Assembly (NCBI GenBank): GCA_003550305.1
Contig: QKYT01000096.1
Coordinates: 117,747 to 148,550, forward strand
Origin: Glomus cerebriforme
Taxonomy: Eukaryota; Glomeromycota; Glomeromycetes; Glomerales; Glomeraceae
Reading direction: 5' to 3'
DNA length: 30,804 nt
The notes beneath the pieces were generated by a model. That model made no database searches and was not told the origin of the DNA. It saw only the letters and a list, made by a program, of their open reading frames with translations. This document shows, piece after piece, positions 10,381-22,360 of this stretch. Within the stretch, counting starts at the first letter, position 1. Each line of letters begins with the position of its first letter. The translations under genes and the position numbers were made by a program.

Positions 10381-11154
10381 ATGCCTCAAAATGACCTTGT
10401 ATCCTCCACCGGTGAAATTTCTGACAAGAAGTATACGATTCCTGTAGGAATCGTGTTTTTTCTTTTAGGATTTATTTCATTTGTACAAGGAATAATCGCG
10501 ATTACTTTTGGTTCATTATTCAATTCATTCTCTTTGAGTACGTTCGGAATTTCATCTATCGGACAAATCATAATCATCTATTACATTTATCATCAAATTG
10601 TAACCGAACATTATGTGAGGAAATTGGATGATGCCGCCACAGAAACTACTCCAATTTTAGGCACCGGGAATAATATTAATTCTCGTAGAGTAACTGAAAA
10701 GAAAATCGCGGTCACTGGAATGTTCATTTACGCTTTATTAGCCGGGATTATAGCAGTTTCCTTATTTTATATTAATAAAAGATTGAATAATAATCCTAAT
10801 AATCCTACCGAACCACCAGGTGATGATAGTAAAAAGAGACCATTCGTATATATTTTAGTATTCTCTATATATGCTATACACCCTTTTTTCATTTTAACTC
10901 CTATCGCTTGGTACTTTTCTACTTCAAAGACGACTATATGTCCAGCATGGAAAAATGCGACCATTTGGTGCGGCTTATTATTCCTTGTGGCTTATACTCA
11001 ATTTATTAATAGTCAATTGTTGTATTTCGTAGCATGGAAAACTAGAGAAATCGTTTGTACTTTAGTAATGGTCACATTATTTTTGGTATATGCTATTAGA
11101 TTATTTGCATTATATTTATGGAAAGGTGGAAATTATGAGAATATTAGGCATTAA
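10381..11154 (+). CDS. Six-pass membrane protein of unknown function (paralogue B)
   Basis: A 257-residue intronless gene, starting at an ATG directly after a long A-rich leader. It is a clear paralogue of the protein on the opposite strand upstream. Both share a short polar N-terminus, an FxxGSxFNSxSLxxFGISSxxQIIII block around TM1-TM2 and a YIYHxxxTEHY block after TM2. Both also have a NNPxxPxxPPG loop before TM4, IYxIHPxxxL in TM4 and xLVYAxxLxxLYLW in TM6. The loop before TM4 is shorter than in the neighbour and lacks its NST sequon. The head-to-head arrangement points to an inverted local duplication followed by divergence. No enzymatic motif is visible. The acidic pairs of CDF metal transporters are absent at the matching position (FGISS), so metal transport is not supported. 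Confidence 0.75.
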   Translation: MPQNDLVSSTGEISDKKYTIPVGIVFFLLGFISFVQGIIAITFGSLFNSFSLSTFGISSIGQIIIIYYIYHQIVTEHYVRKLDDAATETTPILGTGNNINSRRVTEKKIAVTGMFIYALLAGIIAVSLFYINKRLNNNPNNPTEPPGDDSKKRPFVYILVFSIYAIHPFFILTPIAWYFSTSKTTICPAWKNATIWCGLLFLVAYTQFINSQLLYFVAWKTREIVCTLVMVTLFLVYAIRLFALYLWKGGNYENIRH

Positions 11155-11446
11155 GATCTGATTTTTTTTTGATGACGTAAAAAAAATTTGTATTTATTTT
11201 TGTTTCATTTTTTTTTTTTTGTTCCTAAATTTACTAAAAAAGGTAAATTATAAATAAAACAATTATTATTATATATTAAATTGAAACATCGTCTCTATCC
11301 ATAATTGTATAAGATTTGATTGAAAATTTTTAACTAATTTATTGTCAACATGATTAATATTTATATAGTGTAACGCTTCGATTTTATTAAAAATAATTTT
11401 TTTTCTTTTGAATCGTGAATCGTTGTTATAATTATAAAATGCACTT
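11155..11446. other. Spacer with possible Crinkler promoter
   Basis: Between the membrane-protein stop and the Crinkler start. It includes TGACGTAA at about 11173 and a TATATAG word at about 11362, some 85 bp before the next ATG, which is a possible TATA box. Otherwise it is long T runs. Confidence 0.35.
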
Positions 11447-12572
11447 ATGATGTCGTCGTCAAATATTACTCTTTGCTGTCTCATTCATGGAAATAATCTA
11501 GCGGCTGCATTTCCAGTCAAGATTAATACCGATAAAACTATTGGTGAACTCAAGAAAATTATCAAGGATGAAAATTCTAATGAATTTGCTATAGTTGATG
11601 CTAAAGATCTCATGTTATGGAAAGTTGAAATTCCAGATGATAATGAAGACGAAAAAATTCGATTCCTCCTACAATATAAGTTTGAAATAAAAACGGAATT
11701 ACTCGGAACCCGATACATTGAAGATTATTGGACCGATTCACCACCCAAAAGATGCATCCACGTAATCGTTAAATCACCACCAGCTGTCATCGGTGGGTGT
11801 CAAACAAATTAGTTAATACGATGGAACGTTAAATTGCTTAATAATATATTATATATATAGGTCATGGGTCACTAGTCACTAACCAATCTACTTCCGCCGT
11901 TGAGAATATTACGCGTGAATTGGAGAAATTTGTATGTTTTAATATTAATGTAAAGTATTGTGATTCCTATAACTATACTTATGTTTATGCAATTTTAATT
12001 TATTCAAGAATCTCGATTATCCTGTGGGCACGCAGACTTCATTGTCATCTAATTTCTCTCCAGAATTTCTTAAAATTATAAAAGAAAAATCCGAAATTAT
12101 AAAACAAATAATGGAACATGAGAAAGGTACTAGCATTTCCAGTTACGAAGTCATTATATGCTTTTACTTTCATTAATATTTCATATTTTGCAACACTCTA
12201 GGCTCAATGACCGCTGAAGCTGAAGTTAAAATTCACGAGGACATTGTGTTTGCATTTAATCCTGAAAACTTGATCGGTGGACCTAAATCATACCTTATTG
12301 AACTTTCCAAAACGGTCAATGATCACCTACTGAAATATCCACTAGTAGAAAAAACAGAGATAACAGTTCAAACATGGTTTAATGAATTGACGAATGCCCT
12401 GAGTTCAAGACAAAATAATGAACTTGTTGTGAAAGACAAGGATACAAATAATGATTCGTATCTTAATAGATTTATGCCGGATTTTAGAATCACAAAGGAG
12501 GATGGCACCATATCTCTTCGAATTAATTGTTTTATGAAGATAGAATATCGATTTAAAATCTATCCTTGTTAA
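11447..12572 (+). CDS. Crinkler (CRN)-like protein, four exons, short C-terminus
   Basis: Exons 11447-11792, 11861-11931, 12009-12126 and 12202-12572 join in a consistent phase (introns 68, 77 and 75 bp, GT-AG) to give about 301 residues. The start is either of two adjacent Met codons. The N-terminal 110 residues fit the ubiquitin-like CRN header. TLCCLIHGNN comes first, then KTIGELKKIIKDEN, then the hallmark DAKDLMLWKVEIP, and finally CIHVIVKSPP in place of the HVLV motif. CRN proteins are modular effector-like proteins in oomycetes, chytrids and Glomeromycotina. The header is linked to trafficking and the C-terminus carries the activity. Here the C-terminal part (EVKIHEDIVFAFNPENL, then TVQTWFNELTNALSSRQ) ends soon after NRFMPDFRITKEDG. 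The PDF...I segment could be the start of a PD-(D/E)XK-like fold, but the protein stops before a full domain. No signal peptide is seen, as is usual for CRNs. Without the splicing only the header is visible. Confidence 0.75.
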
Positions 12573-15500
12573 AAAATATCATTATAAATTTGAATTTATA
12601 ATCTGCTCAAAATCTAAATCTTCAATTATAATAAAAAAGCATTTTATAAATTTTTTTTTTTTATATTTATCTTTGGAAATCGTTATCCTATGTCAAGCGT
12701 ACGCACTGGACTTTTTTTTTCCAAACTACAGTACTATATTCCTCAAATCCCAATTTTCAAAAAAAAAAAATTATAGAAAAACGAGAAATTATAGAAAAAC
12801 GAGATATTGAATCAAAAAATCTAATTAAAAAGAAATATCCAAAGCAATATAACCAATTATTTGGTTACTGTAAAAATCGAAATTGTTTGAACGTTAGTGT
12901 TTCTTATATCACTGGCTATAAAGCTTTCAATTTTTAAAGTAGCAAACTTTTTTTTTAATAGAAAAAAACTAGTAATTAATCTTTATCGATATTATTGTTA
13001 TTGATTTTTGCTAATGGTTGAAAAAGTACTATTGCTGTAGCTAACCGTACTTAGAAGGTGCCGGATAACTCAAAGCAAAAAAAGAATAAAAGTATAAAAC
13101 GAAAAAAACTTTAATAAACTCAAAAATTAATCTAAAATATTGATTTACTCAGTAGAAAAACTTGTTACGCAAAGTACCTTGATGTTGAAGATTCTTCACA
13201 AATTATGTTATGGGTTTTTTAAGTATTCACCCGAATCGAGAAAGATTGTCAATTAAAATAATAACAAATATGTCTTTTAAATTTTCACCAATTTAAATTC
13301 TAAAAAAAATTTTAATCAGAGTGGCAGTTTCGTACAATGCTAATTCCGGCCGGAATCAACATAATTTCAGCCAAACTTAACGATAAAATAAGATACCCAT
13401 TTATTTATTAAATATAGTCAGGAACATTTATCTAAATTATTTTAAATCATGAAAATAAGAACTAATAATAATAATTCTATTCAATTATAACTTCAATTGT
13501 GAATTAATTGCGACGATTTAACAATTCGATCCAAATATACTGTAAGTTTGTAAGTGCTTCGGTCCTACCAATAATTGGATAATTGGACTTACAAAGTGCA
13601 TTATGCTCCTCTCTTCGCATAGCACCATGCCTTTCCACAATTAACCAGCTCTACCGTGGAACTGCTGTACGTATGGATAAGAATACGATAGGAAGCAAGA
13701 TCACTCGGGATTTTTGACAAGTTACCCTGGATGTATCCAATGTGTCTTTGGATTTATGAACTTCTATCCTGCTGGATACATCCAGGATAATTACCGGGAT
13801 TTTTGATCAGAACGGCGCCACAGATAGAAATAGGGTCGGGGTTGGGATAGTTTAGGGAACTTATACATAAGATAAACATGCTACCATTCACGCATAACAT
13901 GCTGCTCCGTAAAATACAAACAAAAGAAATGACTTATTACATAAAATATTTACGGTTTCATAATTAAGAGTATGTGCTTCATTGTGAAAAAAAAATAAAG
14001 TAAAAGTGTAAAAGTTTGGTTTTTTTTTGAAATTTTAAAGCAATTCTTATGAGAAATGATTGCTTTCATTGATTAATTAAAATTTCTCAATTAAATACGA
14101 GTAATACCAGAATGCACGAGATTTATTGGTTTTACCTTTTAGATTACATAAATAAAAAAAATGTACATGTACAGTATATGTATGCAGTATGCGATGACAC
14201 ATTGGCGTCCTTTTGGCGCATTAAAGATATTTAATGGTACGATTTCAAAAGCGTCTGATATTTAAACATCTGATATTCTGATATGATAAATTTTCATTCA
14301 AAGCTGATTTGAATCCTAATCTGAACTCGCTCTAAAAAAACTGATGTTGATCACCAATGTCAAAAATACAATTCTACAGTATGTTCGAAAAAAACTAATT
14401 GGATGGTTAAATTCAATAATAGTATAAGAGCTACACTTAAAAATCATTCAAATATAATCGTTTGTTATTTATTTTTAAAATCATTATAGACTTTATTTTT
14501 TTTTTAGTTCTGCTGAAAAAATAACTTATTATATTGCATGGCTTTTCGTAAAATTTTAAATTAGCACATAAGCGAGAAAATATCTTAAATTACGAGGGGT
14601 ATATTTGCACTATTGTTACTTTAAATGATTTAACAGAAATTAAACGATATCCAAGCAAAATTATTTCTGTAAAAGAACCTAATAAACTCACCAAATTACA
14701 TAGCCAAAAAAAAAAGACCTTGATTATGCTCCATTGGCCCCAATAATTATTTAAAAAAATCTTGTCGTATATCAAAAAAAAGGAAATTCATAAAAATCTC
14801 CAAGCGCTAAAAGTTTCGCATGACGTGTCTTAATACTGTCTTAATATATTGCATAAATCAATTAAATATTCAGCAAATTACTAAAGAAATTTCTCTTTAA
14901 AAGTACAAAAAAGAATACTAAAAAAAAAATTCGAACGCGAATTGAACCATGATTAACGTGAAATACAGTATATTGTGGCTTTTGAAGTTTTAACCTTGAA
15001 ATTTTTATAGTGTCTGGTTTTTTTTTTGTTTGCAAATAATATTCCTTATTTAATCTATTTAATGAAAATGAATAATAGCCTCAAATTAAGCCTAGAATAA
15101 AAAGAATAAAAACCCTGAAAAAGAAACCGCAATAAATAAATACATATTTCACATGATTATACAGTATAATGTAAAACTTCAAAAAAAAAAATATATAAAA
15201 CGCGTTACGTCATTCCGGAATATTTGAGTTTATTTAATGAAATTTATATTGAAAGGACTAGACTAATGAAAGCACATATTTAAAGAGAAAAAAAAAATAA
15301 TATAATAATATTTTTATAAAAATAAAATACACTAATAATAACTAATAATACATTCATTATTTTTTTTTTTTTACAAATAATTCTACTAATACAATGAATA
15401 AAAAAAAAAATGTAAGAATGATAAAAAAATAAAAGAAAAAAAAAGGAAAAACTATTTACAAATGTCTTTAATTTTATATGTACTGTATAAATTTTTTATG

Positions 15501-15639
15501 TTTTTTTTTTTTCAAAAAAAAAAAGGAAAAAAAAAAAAAANGTATATAAAATGTATATAAAATGTATGTAAATCTAATTTTAGGAATTTTTTTTTTTTGT
15601 ACTTTCATCAGTAATCTATCAGAATCATGTAGCTTCTTT
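12573..15639. other. 3 kb gene desert with dispersed repeats
   Basis: No supported gene on either strand. It contains a 14 bp palindrome ATTCCGGCCGGAAT at 13343-13356 and a composite inverted/direct repeat at 13706-13806. Seven TACAGTA/TACTGTA words (for example 12727, 13538, 14170, 14375, 14964, 15160, 15481) and long A/T runs with an undetermined base at 15541 are also present. The moderately GC-rich stretch 13560-13860 is probably old mobile DNA but gave no recognisable protein. Confidence 0.5.
13706..13806. repeat. Composite inverted and direct repeat
   Basis: TTACCCTGGATGTATCCA (13722-13739) is the reverse complement of TGGATACATCCAGGATAA (13773-13790) with 17 of 18 matches, around a 33 bp loop. 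The 12-mer CGGGATTTTTGA appears in the same orientation outside each arm (13706-13717 and 13795-13806). A foldback flanked by direct repeats could be a very small insertion with its target duplication, or a structured RNA. No coding sequence. Confidence 0.5.
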
Positions 15640-18600
15640 TTATGCTGTTATTACTGTTGCTGCTACTACTGGTGCTTCTGTTTTTGTTCTTGTTCCTCCT
15701 GTTGATTGTACTGGTTGTACAGTAGTTTGATTAACTGGGGTTGGTGGGTCTATTATCTCTATAGTAGGAAATTTCCAAGTTACAAAATCCTTTTCATTAT
15801 TTGGATCTCCAAAAGGTTTTAAAATTGTAAGTAATGCTTGATATTGTCCTTTTGGTACAGTAAATACATTTTCACCATTAATATCAGAAACTTGAGGGAC
15901 ACTCCATGGTTTTGATGTAACGGGAGAACTTGGAGCATTACGTAAGAAAAGGAAATTAGGATTAGCAAAACCCGGATCAAATACTGGAAGTCCTACAAAT
16001 CCGTTTGTAGTAAAATCTCCTCTTTTAAATAATTCTATTTTAGTAAATCTAGTACCATAATTTAAAATATATTCAAATTGTGGAAAATCATCTCCTACAA
16101 AAGTAAATTGTCCAATTTGATTTTCTTTACTAAAAACTTCTCCATTTGAAAATCTAAAAAAATCTGGTGATGGATTTTTTGATAATATAGGTAATTCATG
16201 TATATTACCTTTAACTCCTAAATATGGTATAGTAGATGTTGTTCTTTGAAATGAATCTTTTATTGCTATATATCCTGAATAAACACCAAAATCATTTGGC
16301 ATATTATTTGGTTGAGTGAATTTAATTGTTATTTTTGCTGTTACTCCAGGTCGTACTATAACATAATTCTTTGAAAATTTTACTCCAGCAAAATGTTTTT
16401 CAATAGCAAGAAATTGTGTCGCTACTAATTTATTATCAAAAAATCCTCTAGCTGAAGGTGTTGGAATATGACTAAATGAATATTTTGTAGTTTTCTTTCC
16501 AGTATTTGTTATACTAATTTCATGAGTTTTAACAAAATTTGCTGTATCATTAAGTAATAATTTTGATGGTTTAATAATTAATTTTGTTTTTAACGCTTCA
16601 TTAATATTAAGAAGTCCTCCTCCTTGTTTATCAACTGAATATAAAAGTCCTGTAGTATTATGAAGTGGTGTAGCACTATGCATTAGAATGTCTCGAAGTG
16701 TTATTGGATCAAAATTTCCTTTTCTTAATCCTGTTGCTTGCATATAAAGTGCTATAGATCCAGATGCATATGCTGCTGCCATTGATGTACCTAAAAAAAA
16801 AAGAAAAAAATAATAAATAATTTTAGTAAAAAAAAAAGATTAATACGTTTCATTTTTTTTTTAAAAAAAAAAATTTTAATATCTTACCAGAAATTGTAGC
16901 GTATTTACCCAAATTTACTGGGTATGTACTAAAAATACGACCACCAGGAGTTAAAAATTCAGGTTTGATATCTAATTCATAAGTTGGACCCCATGAAGTT
17001 TCATTTGAAGGTCTACCAGCAGTTGTAAGAGGGATTGCAATAAACTTATCAGGGAAAGTAATTTGAATATTATTATTCTTTCGAATTTGGTTTTTTATAT
17101 ATTCACCATCAGCAGCATTAATAATACCACTTGGAGTTGTACTTAAAGCTATAGTTTCAGTAATTGCATTATTAATATCATAAAATAATGCTCCAACTGC
17201 ACCAGCTGCTACAGCATTTTCGATTTTAACACTAAAATCACATCCACCACGACGTATTAAAGCAATTTTATTAGTTAAGTCTTTATTATATGGATTACAA
17301 CCGTCAGTTTCTGGTAAATTAGCTGTAATATTTGCAATATCAATTGGGAGAGGACCAGATAATCTATATCTCAAAGATATACGATCCGTTACATAAGCTA
17401 AAAAAAAAATAAAAAAAGAATTTTTAATATTATATTATAATAAAAACAAATAAAAAGAAAAAAAGACATGTATACTTACGTATTTCTCTTTTAGGATCAT
17501 CACTTAATGTTAATACAAAAGGAAGGAATTGAATATTATCAACATCACCAACAGATATGATATTAGCTGCGGAATCAGGATCACCTGCTGCATATAATCC
17601 ATCACTACCAGCATTTGAAGCGGAAACAACCACAACAAAACCTTGAGCTGATAATTTGTTAACAGCATCTCCAACAGGGGTATCGTTCCAAGCTCGAAAA
17701 TTTCCTCCCAAGGACAAATTTATAATATCCACGTTATCAGCTGCTGCTAATTGAAGACCTTTAATAATTAAATCATCTGCGGTACGAGAATTACAATCAA
17801 TAACTCTATAAACTCCAAGTGTGACTAAAAAATAAAAAATAAAATAAAAAATATGAATAAAGGAATTTTTAAAAATATGGTTAAAAAAAAACTTTTGGAA
17901 TTATATATTTTACCTCCAGGGGCAACCCCAGTAAAATGTAATTCATGATCATCCGCAGCGATAATTCCCGTGACATGTGTCCCGTGACCCTCACATGTTT
18001 CAAGAGGATCGTCATCGGGGATTGGATTGTCGGAATCTCCATTACCAATTAAATCAAAGCCAAATTGCGTTTTACATCCTGGCGTTTTAAAGCAATTGCC
18101 AAATGCCGGATGAGTGTAATCAAGCCCATTGTCGATTACTCCAACTTTAATTCCTGTACCATCGAAACCAGTTTTTTCTCGAAATACGTCAATACCACTT
18201 ATTTTATGCGCGGTAAATAATCTTGGTTGAATTCTCCTCTAAAGATAATATATATATATATAATCAATTGATAAATTCAAAAAATTTCAATGAATTAAAA
18301 AAAAAAAGATAATTAAATAAGCATATACATACCACAGGCCAAATATGTTCAACACCAGATAATTTAGAACATTTTTTGACATCATCATTATTATTGAATT
18401 TGACAGAAACACTATCAATAATTTCTAAATTATATCTATGAGTACAATTAATTCCTGCATTTCTAATTCTATCCAGTATAATATTTGAATTTAACGTTGG
18501 TTCATATTTTATTATATACACATTATTTATGGCGGTAGCATCCCCTGGAAGTTCGTCAATTGAGGCATCACAAAGAGCAATTGAAAATACGTAACATAGT

Positions 18601-18641
18601 AGTAAAAGAAAAGGAATAAAAATTTTATTCTGAAACTTCAT
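15640..18641 (-). CDS. Secreted subtilisin-like serine protease (family S8) with PA domain, five exons
   Basis: Endopeptidase, predicted extracellular. Exons in order are 18641-18333, 18238-17914, 17824-17480, 17397-16888 and 16790-15640. Introns are 94, 89, 82 and 97 bp, all GT-AG and phase-consistent, giving 879 residues. A signal peptide is clear (MKFQNKIFIPFLLLLCYVF...ALC), followed by an I9-type propeptide (VYIIKYEP...VEHIWPV). The catalytic triad is complete: Asp139 in VGVIDNGLDYTHP, His188 in CEGHGTHVTG and Ser499 in SGTSMAAAYASG. Asn282 in VVVSASNAGSDG fits the oxyanion position. A PA (protease-associated) insertion at about 345-465 contains NKIALIRRGGCDFSVKIENA. After the Ser motif come an Fn3-like domain, as in Vpr/C5a-type subtilases, and a Thr/Pro-rich tail (TTVQPVQSTGGTRTKTEAP) that may be O-glycosylated. 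The triad is split over three exons. Secreted subtilases of fungi act in nutrition, wall remodelling or host interaction; which applies here is unknown. Confidence 0.9.
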
Positions 18642-18747
18642 TCGGCTTCTATTATAATGTGTTGAATAAAAAAAATTGGGTAAAAGTTTAAATTTTTTTT
18701 TTTTTAAAAAAAAAATAATTGTTTCTTTCTTCTAAGAATGATTTTCT

Positions 18748-18755
18748 TTTATATA
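18748..18755 (-). promoter_or_regulatory. TATA box candidate of the subtilase gene
   Basis: On the minus strand TCTTATATAAAAG lies about 107 bp upstream of the subtilase ATG at 18641, a plausible TATA element. In DNA this AT-rich such words arise by chance, so only its position supports it. Confidence 0.35.
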
Positions 18756-21154
18756 AGAGATGTTTTTGTTTATTATTTTTAAAAAAAAAATAATCTATAA
18801 TAGTATAGTTTGTGTATGTTGATCAAAATATTTAGATCTCTAAAAAAAAAAAAAAAGAAAAAGGAATTCGCAGTAAAAAAAATTGGAGAAGCATCATTTT
18901 TATCTAAAAAAAATTTGTTATATAATCAATATATTAAAAGTAATTATGATATAATAAAATATATTAGTCATATACGATGAACCGCGTATATTTGCATTAT
19001 AAAATCTTCCGATTTTTTTTCTTTTGAAGCCGCATTTTAATTTTCCAAGATGTTATTTTGAGAGTTTACACAAACGAGGCGTAAATTAAAAATGTATTTA
19101 TTGTAACTTGGCTGAGTTCCATAAAAGCCATCCTTTTCTGGCTGAGTAAAACAATTGGAAAATTCTATTCGTCACCAGGTCAAAAAAAAAAAAAATAAAT
19201 TTAAAAATAAAATTCTCGAAAGAAATTTATAATACGGTTTTTACGTAATTAAAAAAAAAAAGTATAAAAATAGGTTTATAAAGTAACTTTGAATAAATAT
19301 TCAATAAGTATGAATTGTTATTTATTTATTATTATCATTGAATGAGATGAATGAAGAATAAAGTAACAATCAAAAAAAAAAAAAAAATCCGAATTTTTTT
19401 TTTTTATATCAAATGATTCAAAAATGATTTACACGAAAAATTGAAACAAAAAAGTTTCATGATGACTTCATTGGGATATCAAGGTTACATAGAGTGGATA
19501 GTTGCATTAGGTTACATGGTACATTTAAATTGGGTGATATCATTAATCATTGTTCTGGCGTTTTTTTGATTTAACTTATTTTAGACTTTTTGTAGAAGTT
19601 ATTATTTTTTCTTTTTTTTTTATTTACGATAAAAAAAAAAANAAAAAAAAANAAATTAGGTTTGGACCATTCTTTTCAATCATTATTATGATTTAAGAAA
19701 GATTGTTATTTTTTAAGGAAACTATTTACTTATTACAACAAATAAGATAATTTTAAAATACTATGACATAAAAAAAAACTATCGGAGAAAAAAATTTATA
19801 AATTATTTTTTTTTTAATTTAATGATAATATATAAATTAATTATTCAATGGCGGACTACTGTATGAATTGTACAAATTCTATTTCGTTATAGAAAAATTG
19901 TGGAGAAAAAAAAGTTCTTTCGATGAAAACTCGTTACGCAAACTCCCGCCAAAAAAATAAATAAATAAATAAAACTAATAAATTTAAAAAGGCCAAGAAA
20001 TATTTGTGCGCAGTTTTAGAGACCACTCCTAATTTAGATATCACGATAGAAAATTACTAATCCATGATGAAATGATATGACATCTCTCAAAAAAAAAAAA
20101 AATGCATAACGATGCAATGGGACATCAATTTTTTGAAACAATATAATCAATAAGGGTATTTTTGTTATAAAAATAAGGCATGATATATAATAAATCATAT
20201 GATTAATATGATTAATAATGTGATTGCTCCTCTTTTTATCAAAAGAAAAACTTATTTACGCCAAAATAAGATTTCTAACCTGAAAGAAATTATTGGACAA
20301 AATAAAAAATTTTCTTTCCGAATATTTTTTATTATTTACTTTCAACGTAATCATCGTGTATGAAACAATTTAAACGATGGCTAATTTATTTACTTTTTAT
20401 GTCAAACCCGTCCGAAACTAATATCTTGTGGTACACGAGCACGACATACATTATGATCATAATTGGTAAGTTCAATAAACAACAAACCCATGTCAAACTG
20501 TTTTACAAAGTTTTTAAACAATGAAATTTTTTGCCAACATTTTTGTCTAACCTTTTTTGTAAGGTTGGTTTTATTAAATTCCGGTCTAATTTGATTTAAA
20601 TTTATTAATTTATTATATATATTTTAAACTGTTATTTTAAATAAATAAAAAATACAAATTATCCTAAATTCCTTTTTAGGGAAATCTTAATAAAAATTTT
20701 TCACAAATTGTATCAATGCATATTCAATTATTATCCGCACGATTATCAACAGGTTTAAAGTCTGGTTGAATTTTTTTTTATTACAAATATAGTGAATTCC
20801 CCCCTCCCCCTTTTTTTTCAACATGAAACATTTTTATAAATTTTCTTCATCTAATAATCTTGTTTTTTTTTGACCAATACGCATACATATTTATATATAT
20901 ATATATGCAAGATGTAAATGTTTCAAGTGTCAAAAAACAAACAAATATTTTTTCTAACAATGGAGAATGTAGATCTTTGGAGTTACTAATGAAATAATGA
21001 AATACAGTATCATATGTTTGTTACTGATGGCAAGTTTTAACACGCGTATATTATAATATTATTTTAACATGATAATTATTAAAAAATTATTTTTCTGATT
21101 CCTGTATTTTATAATTTTTTAATTTCCGCTCAAATAAAACAAATAAACAATACA

Positions 21155-21375
21155 TGTTTTTTAAAAAAGTCTTAAAGAAGAAATTGTTTATTAAAGACTT
21201 ATAAAAATAAATAAATAATAAACAATTTTTTTAAGTCTTTTTAAAAATAAAATAAATTATTAAAAATTTTTAAAAATAAAAATAAATTATAAACAACTTC
21301 TTTAAAAGTCTTTTTTAAAAATAAAACAAATTATGAACGTCTTTTTGAAAGTCTTTTTTAAAAATAAACAATGTC
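21155..21375. repeat. Nested imperfect direct and inverted AT-rich repeats
   Basis: AAGTCTTTTTTAAAAATAAA-like units start near 21233, 21306 and 21349 in one orientation. A segment at about 21165-21205 (GTCTTAAAGAAGAAATTGTTTA, then AAAGACTTATAAAAATAA) reads as the reverse of the unit with its AACAACTTCTTTAAAAGTC flank. The spacing is irregular (73 and 43 bp), so this is not a simple satellite. It can form long AT hairpins. Confidence 0.45.
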
Positions 21376-22360
21376 TAAATAAGAAAAAAAAATTGATCTA
21401 ACGTCTTAAGTAATTTAAGTGATTGATCAGAGGATAAAGTAAATAAAAAGCCATTGCGATTTACTAATTCATTCTAGGAGTAGTCAAGATTTTTTTTTTA
21501 TGAGTATTAGTTTATAAAATTCTATAATTTGTCTTACTAGTTATCATTAAATATAGTCTAGTAATTAAATTTGTAATATATATATAAAGAACTATAAAGA
21601 ACATACGATTTAAATACACATTTTTGTTTTTGGTCATGAAGAATAATTTTGTTTTACAAATAAATTATGGCACGGTCAAATTTGTTTGTGTAACACCGGT
21701 TAGTTAAGCATCACGCCGCGCTAAAAAAAAATACATTTTCTTAAAAACAGGATGTTTTTCTTGTACTTTTTTTTTTTAATTTAATAAATATTTATTATGA
21801 TGTAATTAATAAAATATTTATTTGTTTTTGATCAAAGCTTTTTTGTTTACGATTTACAAAAAGTTTTGAGGAGGCGTCAGTTATTTCATGGCGTAGTCCG
21901 TATTCATCTTTTTATAAGCCTTTTTAAGGCGCAGCTTAGATTAAAAATAATTAACACTTTTTTATTATTTCAATTTAGTATAAGGCAGGTATAAAACGCC
22001 CCCCAAATTGAACATTACCATTATTTGAATGAGACGAAAAAAATACGAGTTAGTTCAAGATTTCCTAAAATATTATTTTAAATAAAAATATGTTATCTAA
22101 AAATAAATTTTCTCATGATGTTAAATAATAATATCGTAATAATTTTCATTTTTCTCATTTATGGAAGAATTGTATGCTCAATAAAGTTTAAGCTATATCA
22201 TTTACAAGATTTTGTGATTTTTCGTAAAGTTTATTTATATTTTTATATTTATATTTTTATTTTTTTGCACATATCGTGATTTCAACTTATTCAAACGTTT
22301 TTTTTTTGTCTTTTTAAATTTAACAATGTGAGAAACAAAAGATATAAAGAAAAAATCTAA

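Larger units (their letters stand above)
18642..22360. other. 3.7 kb gene-poor stretch, homopolymer-rich
   Basis: Apart from the subtilase promoter at its start, no gene is supported. Poly-A/T runs are abundant, with undetermined bases at about 19642 and 19652. An AAAT microsatellite lies at about 19957-19972. A short open stretch at 20399-20465 begins ATGTCAAACCCGTCC and ends at a consensus GTAAGT donor, which could be an isolated first exon, but no second exon follows. Confidence 0.45.

Noticed and set aside
15340..15600. Very long A and T runs with an N
   Set aside because: Likely a mix of true homopolymers and sequencing uncertainty; no structure could be trusted.
20399..20465. ATG followed by a coding-like stretch and a perfect GTAAGT donor
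   Set aside because: No second exon with a matching phase was found downstream, so a single 67 bp piece is not enough to call a gene.
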